Assembly (NCBI GenBank): GCA_958430865.1
Contig: CAUDNR010000280.1
Location: forward strand, 87,811-110,339
Length of the DNA: 22,529 nucleotides
Reading direction: 5' to 3'
DNA from: Entrophospora sp. SA101
Lineage: Eukaryota > Glomeromycota > Glomeromycetes > Entrophosporales > Entrophosporaceae
The notes below the pieces were generated by a model, which was not told where the DNA came from, ran no database searches, and saw only the letters and a program-made list of their open reading frames with translations. Both the position numbers and the translations under genes were made by a program. Below, piece by piece: positions 1-9,924 of the stretch (positions are counted from its first letter, which is position 1; each line of letters opens with the position of its first letter).

Positions 1-134
1 ACATATGATCGTGATGCAGAAATTGAGAATTTACTTGGAGTAGTTGAGAATGCAATAAATTGATTTCTCTAGACAATGAAGAAAGATTACAAAAGCTTTA
101 TAGTTTTGGAGATGGTGAGACTTTGGAACAGAGA
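1..134 (+). pseudogene. Partial coding remnant, unrecognised, cut by window edge
   Basis: Two stretches read like protein: residues beginning TYDRDAEIENLLGVVENAI from base 1, then, one frame over, LISLDNEERLQKLYSFGD and ETLEQR, ending exactly at a good 5' splice site (GTAAGT at 135-140). The two parts are out of frame near base 60, so either a single-base indel has broken the exon or the first part is chance. I do not recognise the family. Nothing downstream continues it convincingly, because the next 25 bases lead into a simple repeat. The left end lies outside the window. Most likely a decayed exon. Confidence 0.3.
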
Positions 135-161
135 GTAAGTTATTGTAATAAATAAGGCTCT

Positions 162-290
162 GAATGAATCAAATCAAATCAAATTTGAGAGTGATTTGAT
201 TTGATTTGATTTGATTCGATCTGTAGTCAATTTGATTTGATTTGAATTCAAAAAACAGGATTCGATTTAATTTGATTTGAATCAAACTGG
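162..290. repeat. ATTTG/CAAAT pentanucleotide repeat with an inverted head
   Basis: CAAAT units at about 166-186 are followed at once by ATTTG (TGATT) units at about 189-220, then by interrupted units to about 290. The first two blocks are complementary and could fold into a hairpin. A related array lies at 7991-8096. Confidence 0.75.
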
Positions 291-691
291 ATTCCTAAAA
301 TTTTTTTAACGTCATATTGATAATTTAAATTTATATTACACAGTGAATCTCAATTAGTGTGCCTCCATTTAATGAATACTAATAAATTGAGGTCTAAGAA
401 TGGTTTAATGATAATAAAATTCTTCTTGATATGTTATTTATTCAAATTTTTAATAATTACAGATTTCTTGATATTAATATTAATACAATGAAAATTTTCA
501 ACACCCGATTAACCAGATAATCGGTGAATAATCGATGAATATCATTCGGCGGATACAACCACTAATCAAATATCAATTCGTGTAACCATTTTAATTTTCA
601 AATAGTGCGTCATTAATTTGACATGATCAACGATCAGGGGAAATATGTAAAAAATAAATTAGCAGTAATGACACACAAAATTGAATAATTT

Positions 692-826
692 GAAGTTTTA
701 AGACCAACTGGTATTGATGCAAATTATTCGGGGTCTACTTCATTCCCAAATATATAAACTGTAGAATCAGAATTAAATGATGAAACATTTCCATTAGAGT
801 TGTCAGATTTTGCAAGAATTAAATAA
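692..826 (+). pseudogene. Short degenerate coding remnant, unrecognised
   Basis: One frame reads EVLRPTGIDANYSGSTSFPN, hits a stop (TAA 755-757), and resumes as TVESELNDETFPLELSDF before a final stop at 824-826. The amino-acid composition looks like real protein rather than AT-rich noise, and the frame is kept across the internal stop. No start codon, splice site or domain is recognisable. Probably a scrap of a transposon or a decayed gene. From 830 to 1500 I see only AT-rich sequence with no supported gene. Confidence 0.25.
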
Positions 827-1506
827 TAAAATGTTTGACTATCAAGGCTTATTCTATCAATTGGGTGACATTATCAAAATTTGAAAATTATTTTTTTTTA
901 TAATGAAGAAATATTTAATAGTTTAAAATTAATTGATTTGATTTTAACTTTTGAAAGAAAAAGTTGAAATTAATTTTACACACCAATCAATTATCTCTTA
1001 ATTCCATTTAATAAAAAAATGGCAACATCAAACATACCATCTTTCTTTCACCATTGGAAAGCTATTTACTGTTGATGGCACTTGAATAATTCGGTAAACT
1101 GATTCATTATGGCATATAAAGTATGGAGATTGTTACAAGTTATTATGTATATATATTTGATTTGTAAATTATGGGTATATCAAATATGAAGAGTGTACTG
1201 ATGTTGGCATCACTTGAGATCATTTTTTTACATGGTTGTCTTGAATCAATCATCATTGACTTGAAATAAGGTTATTTAAATTGATGAAAAAGTATATTTA
1301 AATGAAAAAGAAAATTATAATGAAAATCATGCAAATTTTGTATATGATTTACTGCAAGTTTTATAACAGCAGTAAAATAGTTTTTTAAAAAAATAAAAAA
1401 AATAAATATAAACAATTAATTTATAATCTATTTATTTTGAAATAATTATCATTAATATAAAAACTTTTTTCATCCTTTTCACTCTAATTAATTGTATGTC
1501 ATGTAT

Positions 1507-1759
1507 CTAATTGAAAGAAAAAATTAGTAATTTATAAATTAACTTTAAAAAAATAAGTAAATCATTAAAAAAAAGGTACCTTGGTGTAGAAGAGAATTTT
1601 GCATAAGACTATAATGTAAAATAGAATATTAGAAAAATGGTAATTTTGAAATTATATAACAAAAAATTTCATTCATTCATTCATCCATACACACCTTAAT
1701 AACTTTATTAACAGATTCTAAGAAATCCTTTTCTGATGCAACCTGTATATAAATATATT

Positions 1760-1798
<39 letters not shown>

Positions 1799-2206
1799 AT
1801 GTATTATTATTTAATAATAACAAACAAGCATAATTGAATAAATAAAAAATAAAACATTATAATAAACTTAACCTTTCTCCTGGAACGAATAGCAAACATT
1901 CCTGCTTCTGTACACACACTTCTTAATTCAGCACCTATTTATAAGATATATATATATATATAAGTTAAATAATGTATTCAATTTTTGTTTATTAATCAAT
2001 CAGTTCAATATACTTACCAGTACTGTTTGGACAAAGTCTAGCTATAAGCTCATAACGAATATCACGTTCTACAGACATACTGCATTAACGTGTATAATAA
2101 AAATAAAAATATTATTGTTATATATAAAAAAATTCAAAGACTAAAAATTATTTTTTTTGAAAAAAATACCTTTTTGCATGAATCTTTAAAATATGTGTAC
2201 GACCCA
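1507..2206 (-). pseudogene. RPT1: 26S proteasome ATPase subunit Rpt1, 3' fragment (5' truncated)
   Basis: This is the last part of an Rpt1 (PSMC2) gene, an AAA ATPase of the 19S regulatory particle that helps unfold substrates. Five exons read in order: 2206-2170 (GRTHILKIHAKS), 2079-2018 ([20 protein letters not shown]), 1934-1873 (GAELRSVCTEAGMF, AIRSRRK), 1742-1695 (VASEKDFLESVNKVIK), 1608-1507 (SYAKFSSTPRY). GT-AG boundaries and phases agree. This equals roughly the last 80-100 residues of a protein of about 430; the P-loop, Walker B and coiled-coil parts are missing. The family's usual end after PRYxxYN is replaced by read-through of about 20 residues beginning at a T8 run, so the terminal tail is altered. 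The 5' break lies within 24 bp of the Argonaute start codon on the other strand. No upstream Rpt1 exons exist elsewhere in the window. A non-functional fragment is most likely. Confidence 0.85.
1762..1790. repeat. (TG)n microsatellite
   Basis: About 14 uninterrupted TG units lie inside the intron between the last-but-two and last-but-one exons of the Rpt1 fragment. A short TATA(TG) tail continues to about 1802. Confidence 0.95.
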
Positions 2207-2230
2207 CTGTGATATATCTAAAATCGAAGT

Positions 2231-5200
2231 ATGTCGAATATTAAAGAAAAATTAAAAGAAGTTTCTGACAAAGTTCAAGGGAGACCTTTGAATAAAGAAG
2301 AAACTAATGAAGTTATAAGGAGACCAAATTATGGGATTAAAGGTCGTGAAACAGAAGTATATGCAAATTATTTTGAAGTAAAAAAGGTATAAAGATATTG
2401 TTTTTTTTACTTGAAATATAAAAATACTTAACATTTTTCTTTGAACTTTATTAATGCGTACATAATAATAATCATATTAGATTGCAGAAAAACCGTATTT
2501 AGAAAGATATAATATCACTATAGAAACAGTTTTACGAAAAAGAAATAATAATAATGTTGATAATGATCATGATGATAACACGAATGAAAATCAAACAAGA
2601 AGTCCTAAAAAACCATTTCCGGACACTTTACGCGCCGTCTTCCAAAAATTAGAAGAACAAGAACGTGATGGATGGTTTTCAGGAATTGGCGTTGTTTATG
2701 ATTGTAAAGACCATCATCATCATTCTTATTATTAGTTTATCGATTCACAAAAATTAATTTAATATTATTTTTTAGGTACCTCAACACTTTACACAACTGA
2801 ATCATTAAATCTTGGATCCGAAAATAAATTTGCTACTACATTGGTTAGATATTTAACAATTGATTTTTTTAAAATTATTATATATGATTTTTACTAAAGA
2901 ATAAATATGCAAAAAATTGACCAGGTTATTTTGAAAGAAGAAGGCCAGGATGGTGAAGAGCAAAATAATAAATTCAATGAAACTGAATATATAGTTAAAG
3001 TTTGTAAACTTCAACGTGTCAATCTCGAAGATCTTGAAAAAAACTTCGCAGGAAATAATATGGATTGGAACTATTTTGATTTAGGTAGATGAGAAAATAA
3101 ATATTACATGATTTAATTTGATATAAATAATAATAATAAATATTTATTTGCTTGTTTATTTAGCCGGAATAGACGGAATTAATGCATTAATTCACCATAT
3201 TCCTTCAATGAAATATGTACGAATTGATGAATCGATTTTTTTACCATCTACTCGGAGAAGTTTAGGAGGTGGTGCAGAGATATGGATGGGTTGGTTTGAG
3301 AGTTTTAGACCTGGACAAGGTGAACTATTATTATTGATTTTTGGGTATTTTCTTATTTATTTAATTAATAATAATTATTATTATAATTTAATCTAGATAA
3401 ATATTTTATCAATGTTAACACAACATTTAAAGTATTTTATGAACCGGGTAACCTGGTAGAATTAATTAAAAAGTTTTTAGGACTAAGGCCAACCGAATTT
3501 CTTCCATCCAGATTGGACCAAAATAGACATGAAAGGATAAATAAATTCATAAAAAATTTAAAATTTAATCTAACATATCGTAATAATAGGATTATGAAAA
3601 TTAAAGGATTGAGCACTTTTAAATCTTTTGAAGTTAAATTTGATTCCGAAGAATTTGGTAAACAAATAGACGTTCAAAAATATTATTATCTCAAATATAA
3701 AAAAAATTTGGAATATTCGTATCTTGTAGAAATTAAAGGTCATGATACCATTAAAGTTCCTATTGAAGTCTGTTATATTTTAGAGGTAATCTAAATATAT
3801 GAACTTTATTTATATATATCTATATATCTACTTATGGACTTTTTTTTTAATTTAGGGTCAAAGATTTAAAACTTCAAACTTAAGTGGTGAACAGAGAAAA
3901 ACAATGATTAAATATACGGCATTATGTCCTAGAGATAATATCAAAAGTTTGAAAGAAGGAATAAATAATGTTTTAGAATTTAAAAATGATGAAAAATTAA
4001 AAGAATTTGGCACTGTCGTTGATACAGAAATGACAATTGCTCCAGGTAGAAATTTATTATTTTTTATATATTTGATTTTGTTTAAATCTTTAATGAAAAT
4101 TATGATTTGAATTTTTTTTTTATTTCAATTATTTATAAACAAATTTTTAAAGCTCGTGTTTTGTCACCACCTAGTGTTTTGTATCATCCTAATTCCAAAG
4201 CTGGCAAGTCTTTTGTTGCAGATAAAGGTAAAAATATTTTTATTAATTAATTGGGAGAACTTGGGAATTAAAAATAGAAGATTCAAAAAATTTTTTTTTG
4301 ATATGAAGCAAATCAGTAATGATTTTCTAATAATAAAGGTGTTTGGAATCTTCGAAATCGGAAATATATTAAAAGTGGGACTCCCCTTAATTATTGGATT
4401 GTGATTGTATTTTCTCGATTTTCGCACAATATGCTTTATTCTCTTAAAGGTCTCATCAAAGAATTTGTTAGAATTAGTAGAGCTCAAGGGATGGTAAAAA
4501 TTTTTAGAGATATATTTTTTCTTTATTTTTTATTAATTAGTATTAATAAATTTTTTTTTTTCCAAAAGGAAATCTATCAAGACAACCCCAGAATTGAATT
4601 CTGTAGAGATGAGGTTGTATCAGAAATTATTGAAGAAGAAATTAAAAAACAATATCGCAATGCCAATAAAATGTTAAAAAATGATATACAATTTATGTTT
4701 ATCGTTCTTCCTGATGAAGATGAAAAACGGTATCATGCTGTTAAAAACACCGTTGACACTATTCTTGGAATACCGTCTCAATGTGTACAATATGATAAAA
4801 TAAAAAAATCGTCACAGCAATATTTTGCTAATGTTTCATCAAAGGTCAATATAAGACTTGGAGGTATCAATCAATCCATTGATGGAATTAATGTACCCTT
4901 TTGGAAAAACGATCACGTCCTATTACTCGGAGCAGATGTTACGCATTTTACTGGACAAGCAGGACCTACGGGTATTAAATATTTTACACGATTTATTTCT
5001 CTTTATTTTTAAGTAATTTGCTAATTGTTTATTTTTAATAATTTATTCCTAAAGTCATGCCCTCAATTTGTGCTGTTGTTGGTTCTCTTGATAAACAAGG
5101 TGGACAGTATTTTCCCATGATAGAAAGTCAAAAAGTAGGACAAGAAAAAATCGAAAACATTAGTGGAATGGTTTATCGAATCTTGTCAGTTTATCATGAA

Positions 5201-6380
5201 AAAAATGGAGCCCTGCCTGATCGTATAATCATGTATCGTGATGGTGTATCCGAAAGTCAATTCAAGATGGTTTTAGAGTATGAACTCAAAAAGATCAAGG
5301 GTAATATTTACATTTATTTATGTCATTTATTTTAAAACCGATAAAAATTCCTAAATATTATATATATATAATTTTTTTAGAGGCTTGTATAAAATTAAGC
5401 GGGTCATATAAACCAAAAATCACATTTATAACAATAGGCAAAAGACATCAGACAAGACTTTATCCAAAGGAACAAATTGATACTGATAGGTAATGATTTT
5501 ATTATTAATAACATATATATGATGGTGCTAATTGAGAATACTCTTTTGTGATAAACACAGCAAAGGGAATTGTGTAGTTGGAACAGTGGTTGATAGAGAT
5601 ATAACGCATCCTTACTTATTTGATTTTTGTAATTATTTGTTCTTTTTGCTTATTTTTAATATTTATTGATTGATTGATAAATTATTTATTTATTTATTTA
5701 TTTTCTCGCTCAGTTTTGTTGTCTCACGCAACTATACAAGGAACTGCCCGGCCTGTTCATTGTATATTATTAATTTTTTTCTTGATTTTATTGTTTTTTT
5801 TTTAAAAAAAAAATTATATTTACCTTTTTTCTTAATTAAAGGTCATGTACTTTATGACCAAAATAACTTTGACGCTGATAGTATTCAAGATTTAACAAAC
5901 AAACTTTCTTATAATTACCAAGTGTAGGTTTAAATTAATATTTTTTTTAATTGAAAAATAACTCAATTATTCTAACTTTCTTGCTTTAGTGCTACAAGAT
6001 CTGTCTCAATACCACCGCCTACTTGTAAGTAATTAATTTTTACGCGCTTATAGATAATTAAAATAATTTATATTTATTGTTATATACACATCTAGATTAT
6101 GCACATTTAGCTGCTAAAAGAGCAAGGTAAAAATTAATATATTTTGTTTAAATATTTATTTTAATTAAATTACCAAAAATTTATATATTTTTTTTTAATT
6201 CTAAAAAAGATCGCATCTAGTGAAAGACCGTCATGGAGAATTCTATTTAAGATCAGTCAATGAAAATTTATTAAAAGGTAGGGAAGAAAAGTCCATCTTT
6301 CAGTATTTTTATCAATAAAAATTTATATTAATCTATAATTTTCATTATTTATTTCAGCAAGCCCAATGTATTTTGTTTGA
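2231..6380 (+). CDS. Argonaute protein, slicer-type, 19 exons, 894 aa
   Basis: Guide-RNA-binding endonuclease of RNA silencing. Exons: 2231-2386, 2481-2703, 2776-2843, 2925-3084, 3164-3319, 3397-3785, 3856-4045, 4153-4227, 4339-4493, 4569-4971, 5055-5300, 5381-5489, 5561-5628, 5714-5761, 5842-5923, 5990-6024, 6096-6126, 6210-6277, 6358-6380; all phases agree, giving 2685 nt. Order: N domain (RPNYGIKGRETEVYANYFEV, residues about 30-50) with an Asn/Asp-rich insert near 75-95; linker L1 (about 200-250); PAZ region (about 265-390, closing IEVCYILEGQRF); MID (about 525-625); PIWI (about 635-880). The 5'-phosphate pocket is Y579, K583, Q595, K616, R620, with the spacing of human AGO2 Y529/K533/Q545/K566/K570 but Arg for the last Lys. 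The catalytic tetrad is complete: D647 (GADVTH), E689 (GQEK), D721 (YRDGVSE), H858 (YYAHLAAKRAR). It ends MYFV, as is usual. The first ATG is 24 bp from the Rpt1 fragment, so its promoter must overlap that fragment. Slicing is inferred from residues only. Confidence 0.93.
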
Positions 6381-6563
6381 TATTTTCATTACTGCATTCA
6401 CATTAATTCATATTATATATCCAGCTAGTTGGAGTTATTATTACTATTTTCCATTTGTTCAACAAGAAATGCTGCTTTCATAAATACAATCAATAACCTG
6501 TTTTTTGAAAATTTATCATTAGTTTTAAATTTTAATAATTCAAACTACATAATAAATTCATTA

Positions 6564-7130
6564 TTACTTACAACAATTACAGTCAAATGGACATAATGAA
6601 GTATCTATTCAAAAGAAAACCATTAATGTATATAAAAGGGATATATCTCACACACAATAGTAATTACCTTACCTCCACCATCACCAATTTTTAATTCATT
6701 TAAATCATAAACCATCAAACCATCTTCAGTCCTTTTACCTAAATATTTATTATTATATTTAAAAATTTAGGATTTTTTTATAAAAAAAAAATAAAGCCGT
6801 CAATCTTCACAACATACGATTTTTAGTTCCTCTTGAATCACTAAAACCATCATCATCATTTATATTTAATTTCCTTTTATATGATTTTGATTTGTCAGTT
6901 ATTTTGATTGATTCATTATTGATTGGTTTTTGATTAGATGAAACATCAAGTTCCAGTGAATTTGTTGTCTTTTTTTTTTTTTTAATGGATGAAAATATAT
7001 AATCTATTTCATCTTTATTATTTTTTTTGATGATATTTTTATTTGTATTATGATCATTATCATCAGTAGTGATTTGTTTATTCTTTTTATCGTTCGATTT
7101 ATTGTTCTTTTTGGCTTTTTTTGAAGACAT
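6564..7130 (-). CDS. DUF1764 family protein, 3 exons, 139 aa
   Basis: Small conserved eukaryotic protein of unknown function. Exons (minus): 7130-6818, 6738-6673, 6604-6564; the introns start GTATGT and GTAAGG and end AG, and the phases agree. The first 104 residues are a low-complexity, very basic tail rich in Lys, Asn and Asp, with MSSKKAKKNNKSNDKKNK at the start and a KKKKK run. The conserved part is C-terminal: KRTEDGLMVYDLNELKIGDG, then DTSLCPFDCNCCK at the very end. That Cys-rich CPFDCxCC end is the family hallmark, usually followed by Phe; here the last residue is Lys. The basic tail suggests a nuclear or nucleolar protein, which is inference. The gene converges on the Argonaute with 183 bp between stop codons. 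It looks intact and is not obviously linked to silencing. Confidence 0.85.
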
Positions 7131-7276
7131 TTCTTCAGGAAAAAAAAATATAAAAAATGTGTACGTTACATTTCGTAGCCGATCTATCCATATAAAGATT
7201 TTTAACTATGCTATTGGAATTCAAATTTTAATAGTATATATGGCGCAGTCGAATTTCGAACATTTTTTTACACTTT

Positions 7277-7849
7277 CAAATTGTTTCAAGTCCCACAATC
7301 TCTTCTTCTGAACAAGCTAATAAGCTCTCCGAATAAGATCTTCACGTATATTATTGTTTATGCAGCGAATTCATTTTAGTCATGGGCATGTATTTATATT
7401 TATATTAGCTAATTGAGTAGTAATAACCACTAACTATTCAAAAATTATTTTCTACTAAAGATGCCAAATTGGAAAAATAACCAAGAAGAAAAACAGATAA
7501 AGCATATATAATGGCAAATGGTAAACGTATTTATAAGTTAAATCCTGTGGAAACTGATAATCTTGTGATTTTGATTTACGTTTAAATCTATATAGTAATA
7601 GTATAATAATATGCTTGTGCGATTATTTGTTTTTTTAAAAAAAGTCCTGACGGATATGAGAAACAATTTAGATTACATTGTCCAAGATTTAATTTTTTGA
7701 TTGTTTACAAAATGACAGAGAAACGTAAAAATGACCAATACACTTATATTGTCGAGGAAAGTTTAACTGAAAATCAAGGTGTGTTATTCCACACGAATCC
7801 ATTTTGGATGATTAAAAAAATAATTGGGCAATATAATGACTTTAATTAG
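7277..7849 (+). pseudogene. STEEP1 (CXorf56)-like pseudogene, introns retained
   Basis: Similar to STEEP1, the conserved protein that in animals promotes STING exit from the ER. Segments: 7277-7385 reads IVSSPTISSSEQANKLSE, a stop (TAA 7334-7336), then DLHVYYCLCSEFILVM. After an intron with a GC donor (GCATGT at 7386) and an AG acceptor at 7460, 7461 on reads DAKLEK, a stop (TAA 7478-7480), then PRRKTDKAYIMANGKRIYKL. From about 7643 it reads SPDGYEKQFRLHCPRFNF and QYTYIVEESLTENQG, running open to a stop at 7847-7849. The order matches the family (YYCLCG, LEKLP, then PxGxExQ and CxxC). Lesions: no ATG at the expected start, two in-frame stops, one Cys of the second CxxC changed to Phe, and the C-terminal half missing. 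Retained introns mean it arose by DNA duplication, not reverse transcription. Confidence 0.8.
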
Positions 7850-7990
7850 TATAAATTTATTTTTGGGGAATAGCTTTCCTATCATAATTAAATCTTATGG
7901 AAGGTGCATCTGATTAATAAAAATCAACATTTGGTCCTTTTCTATTGAAACAGCCCCATATAAACATGGAGAATATTAGCAGATTTATTT

Positions 7991-8112
7991 CATTTGAATC
8001 AAGTATGAATCAAATTACAAATTGTGCTTTGATTTGATTTGAACTTTGATTTGAATCTATAAATGATTTGATTTAGTTCAAATCTAATTCAAATATATAT
8101 ATATATATATGA
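7991..8112. repeat. Second ATTTG-type pentanucleotide array ending in (TA)n
   Basis: Degenerate GATTTGATTTGAA and CAAATC units in both orientations run from 7991 to about 8096, followed by about 9 AT units to 8110. Same motif as at 162-290. Confidence 0.7.
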
Positions 8113-9322
8113 AATAATTTGAATTCTAAAAGAGTTGTCATTGGAAATAAATAGTAAAAAAATTTATCCAGGACAATAATTGCATTTGACTTTTTCAATT
8201 ACAACTATGAAATGGTTCCGTACCTAAAGCTCTGAATGGTTCGGTTTCGGTTTCTACAAATTCAAACCTGGTATTCTAATTTTTTAGAATTAAATTTATT
8301 AATTTCTAATCTAATAAACTTATTATAGTAACCAATGTCCTGGTCGGATGAGTTTTTCTGGAGGAACAGACTTAATTACTCAAAGATATCGTATTTTAGA
8401 ACCTGAAACAATAAGAGTTTGAATGAGTTTAAAAAGTTTGTGGAGGCAATGAATTTTATATATGAATTGAAAAAAAAAGATAGAATGTCCTATTCAAATA
8501 AGGTTTATCAAATTGTTTGTTTCATTCGTTATGAATTTGAGTATATATACATCTGTGAAGCTGAGTTACACTTCAAATCCCAAAATAGCAACGATACTCT
8601 TTGGTGTCACGGGATTATAAAATCACATGACTCAATCATTTATCGTATTCGTTATTATTATTGTTATGAATTTGAGTATTCGAAATTACATTGAAAGTTT
8701 ATTCAAATAAATCTTTACTCGAATAAATGAATAAAAAAACAAATATATAAAATGAATAAAACGAATAAAACGTAATTGAGTAAACGAACAAAACGAGTAA
8801 TTTAAATAATTCGTATAATCAATTTCTTTACCTGGGTCTTCTTCATTTGATGCATATTCCAAATTTGTTATCTGACTTTTGTTTTTTTAACATTTTTAGC
8901 TTTTCCCAAATGTGCAGTTTGATTATTTCGTCTTGACATTTTTTTAATCGGAAGAATGCAAATTTGTTAGTTTGCTGATTGCTTACAAAAAAATATGACG
9001 GTGATTTTCTGAACTGACTTTTATTAATTAAAAAAAAGCCTTAGTGGTTTGAAGTTGTACAATTTTTTTCAATGTCTTTAAATGACCTGCACAATAGGGG
9101 TTGATTTCTTTATGAAAACCACTTGAAGAGATTAGAATCCTATTAGCAGAATAATATCTCTTAAGAGAATTTCAGTTAATTACATTGTCACTATTCCATT
9201 CTGAAATATTTTCATCCAACTGATTAATTTTAGTCTTTTGGTTTTTGGTGAAAGATCTCCCAGCTTGATTTTTTTTTCTTTCTTCTCTTCCTTTTCTTCT
9301 AAATTTTCGATTTGTCCAAATC
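8113..9322. other. Repeat-rich stretch without an intact gene
   Basis: No gene is supported. Scraps seen: a possible terminal exon after a TTATAG acceptor at about 8330, reading PGRMSFSGGTDLITQRYR and ending TGA at about 8420 (unrecognised). A 17-base exact direct repeat (GTTATGAATTTGAGTAT) at 8528-8544 and 8663-8679 lies inside a 276-base open frame that is probably repeat-derived. A degenerate GAATAAAAC-type array spans about 8700-8815. On the minus strand, an ATG near 8939 begins MSRRNNQTAHLGKAKNVKK and then shifts frame to SQITNLEYASNEEDP before a GT donor near 8831. On the minus strand at about 9180-9300 a charged stretch includes QAGRSFTKNQKTKINQLDEN. These look like worn transposon exons. 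Confidence 0.4.
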
Positions 9323-9545
9323 TCATTGAATAATGTGATTTTCACAAATTATATCTTTACAATTATCATGAGGCATTTTAAATGATAATTGATATTCTAA
9401 TGAAATTCTATAAAATTTCAAAATGTTGGAATGGGCCTTAAAAGTTTTAGCATTATCCTCAATTCCAACTTTAATTTCAATACCATAACAATCAAATTTG
9501 TAAAACAAGCTTGTTAGATAATTTACGAGTTTAATAATACATTTT
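9323..9545 (-). pseudogene. BTB/POZ domain fragment
   Basis: One frame reads IIKLVNYLTSLFYKFDCYG, then IEIKVGIEDNAKTFKAHSNIL. This matches the start of a BTB domain, where a (D/Y)D.xIxVG strand is followed by F.AHS.IL. After that, the expected RSxYF helix is blurred (KFYRISLEYQLSFKMPHDN) and a stop comes before the domain is complete. There is no ATG. BTB proteins adapt substrates to Cul3 ligases and are hugely expanded in Rhizophagus (family knowledge). This copy is a fragment of about 70 residues of a domain of about 110, so it is almost surely dead. Confidence 0.6.
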
Positions 9546-9783
9546 AGTGGGAGAGCAACATTGTTAGAGTTGACAAGATTGGCAAGAATAAAAAACTAGT
9601 TGACTTTTTGAAGGAATTTATTTTGAAAAAAATAAGTTGCTGATCAATAATCGATCATTTTTTTAAGTAATAACTAGAGCTTGAACTCATGGTTTGTAGG
9701 CATTGCTCTAGTAGGTAATACATACTTGTATATGTTCTCCTCTCGAGAGGATTTTTTGTTTCGACTTTGAATTCTGTCAGTCG

Positions 9784-9814
<31 letters not shown>

Positions 9815-9924
9815 TATTTTTTTTTTTTTTGAACACGAGATGAATGATCTAAAGGAAGAAATTGGCATTTGTCTCTGAGAAAGATATGCTATTTGTTAAT
9901 AGTTGGAGATTTTTGTGTATTAAT
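9546..9924. other. Non-coding stretch with small inverted repeat and (TA)n
   Basis: No gene seen. CTAGAGC (about 9674-9680) and GCTCTAG (about 9705-9711) form a perfect 7-bp inverted repeat around a 24-base loop. Its minus strand faintly resembles a tRNA D-arm plus T-arm (TAGAGCA ... GTTCAAGCTC). A (TA)n run at about 9789-9813 is followed by T14. Confidence 0.4.

Noticed and set aside
1507..2206. Intact RPT1 gene continuing upstream, with the Argonaute nested in an intron
   Set aside because: No further Rpt1 exons (P-loop, Walker B) are found on the minus strand up to the right end of the window, and the C-terminal end is also altered.
2252..2434. Minus-strand open frame of 60 codons over the Argonaute start
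   Set aside because: It lies antisense to Argonaute exon 1 and its first intron, is rich in Phe/Ile from AT-rich antisense sequence, and matches nothing; a shadow frame.
4164..4487. Minus-strand open frame of 107 codons
   Set aside because: Antisense to Argonaute exons 8 and 9, whose phases and protein match are clear on the plus strand.
2231..7130. Argonaute and DUF1764 forming a joint silencing system
   Set aside because: They are merely convergent neighbours; DUF1764 proteins are widespread in organisms without such linkage, so no functional tie is supported.
7069..7311. Plus-strand open frame of 80 codons
   Set aside because: It overlaps the antisense of the DUF1764 first exon and its upstream region; composition is low-complexity and no family fits.
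8419..8694. Plus-strand frame of 91 codons as a real gene
   Set aside because: It contains a 17-base direct repeat and reads as low-complexity Tyr/Phe-rich sequence in a repeat-rich stretch; no splice or domain support.
9674..9712. Functional tRNA gene
   Set aside because: No 7-bp acceptor stem, no anticodon arm of 5+7+5 with pairing, and the B box is imperfect; at best tRNA-derived.
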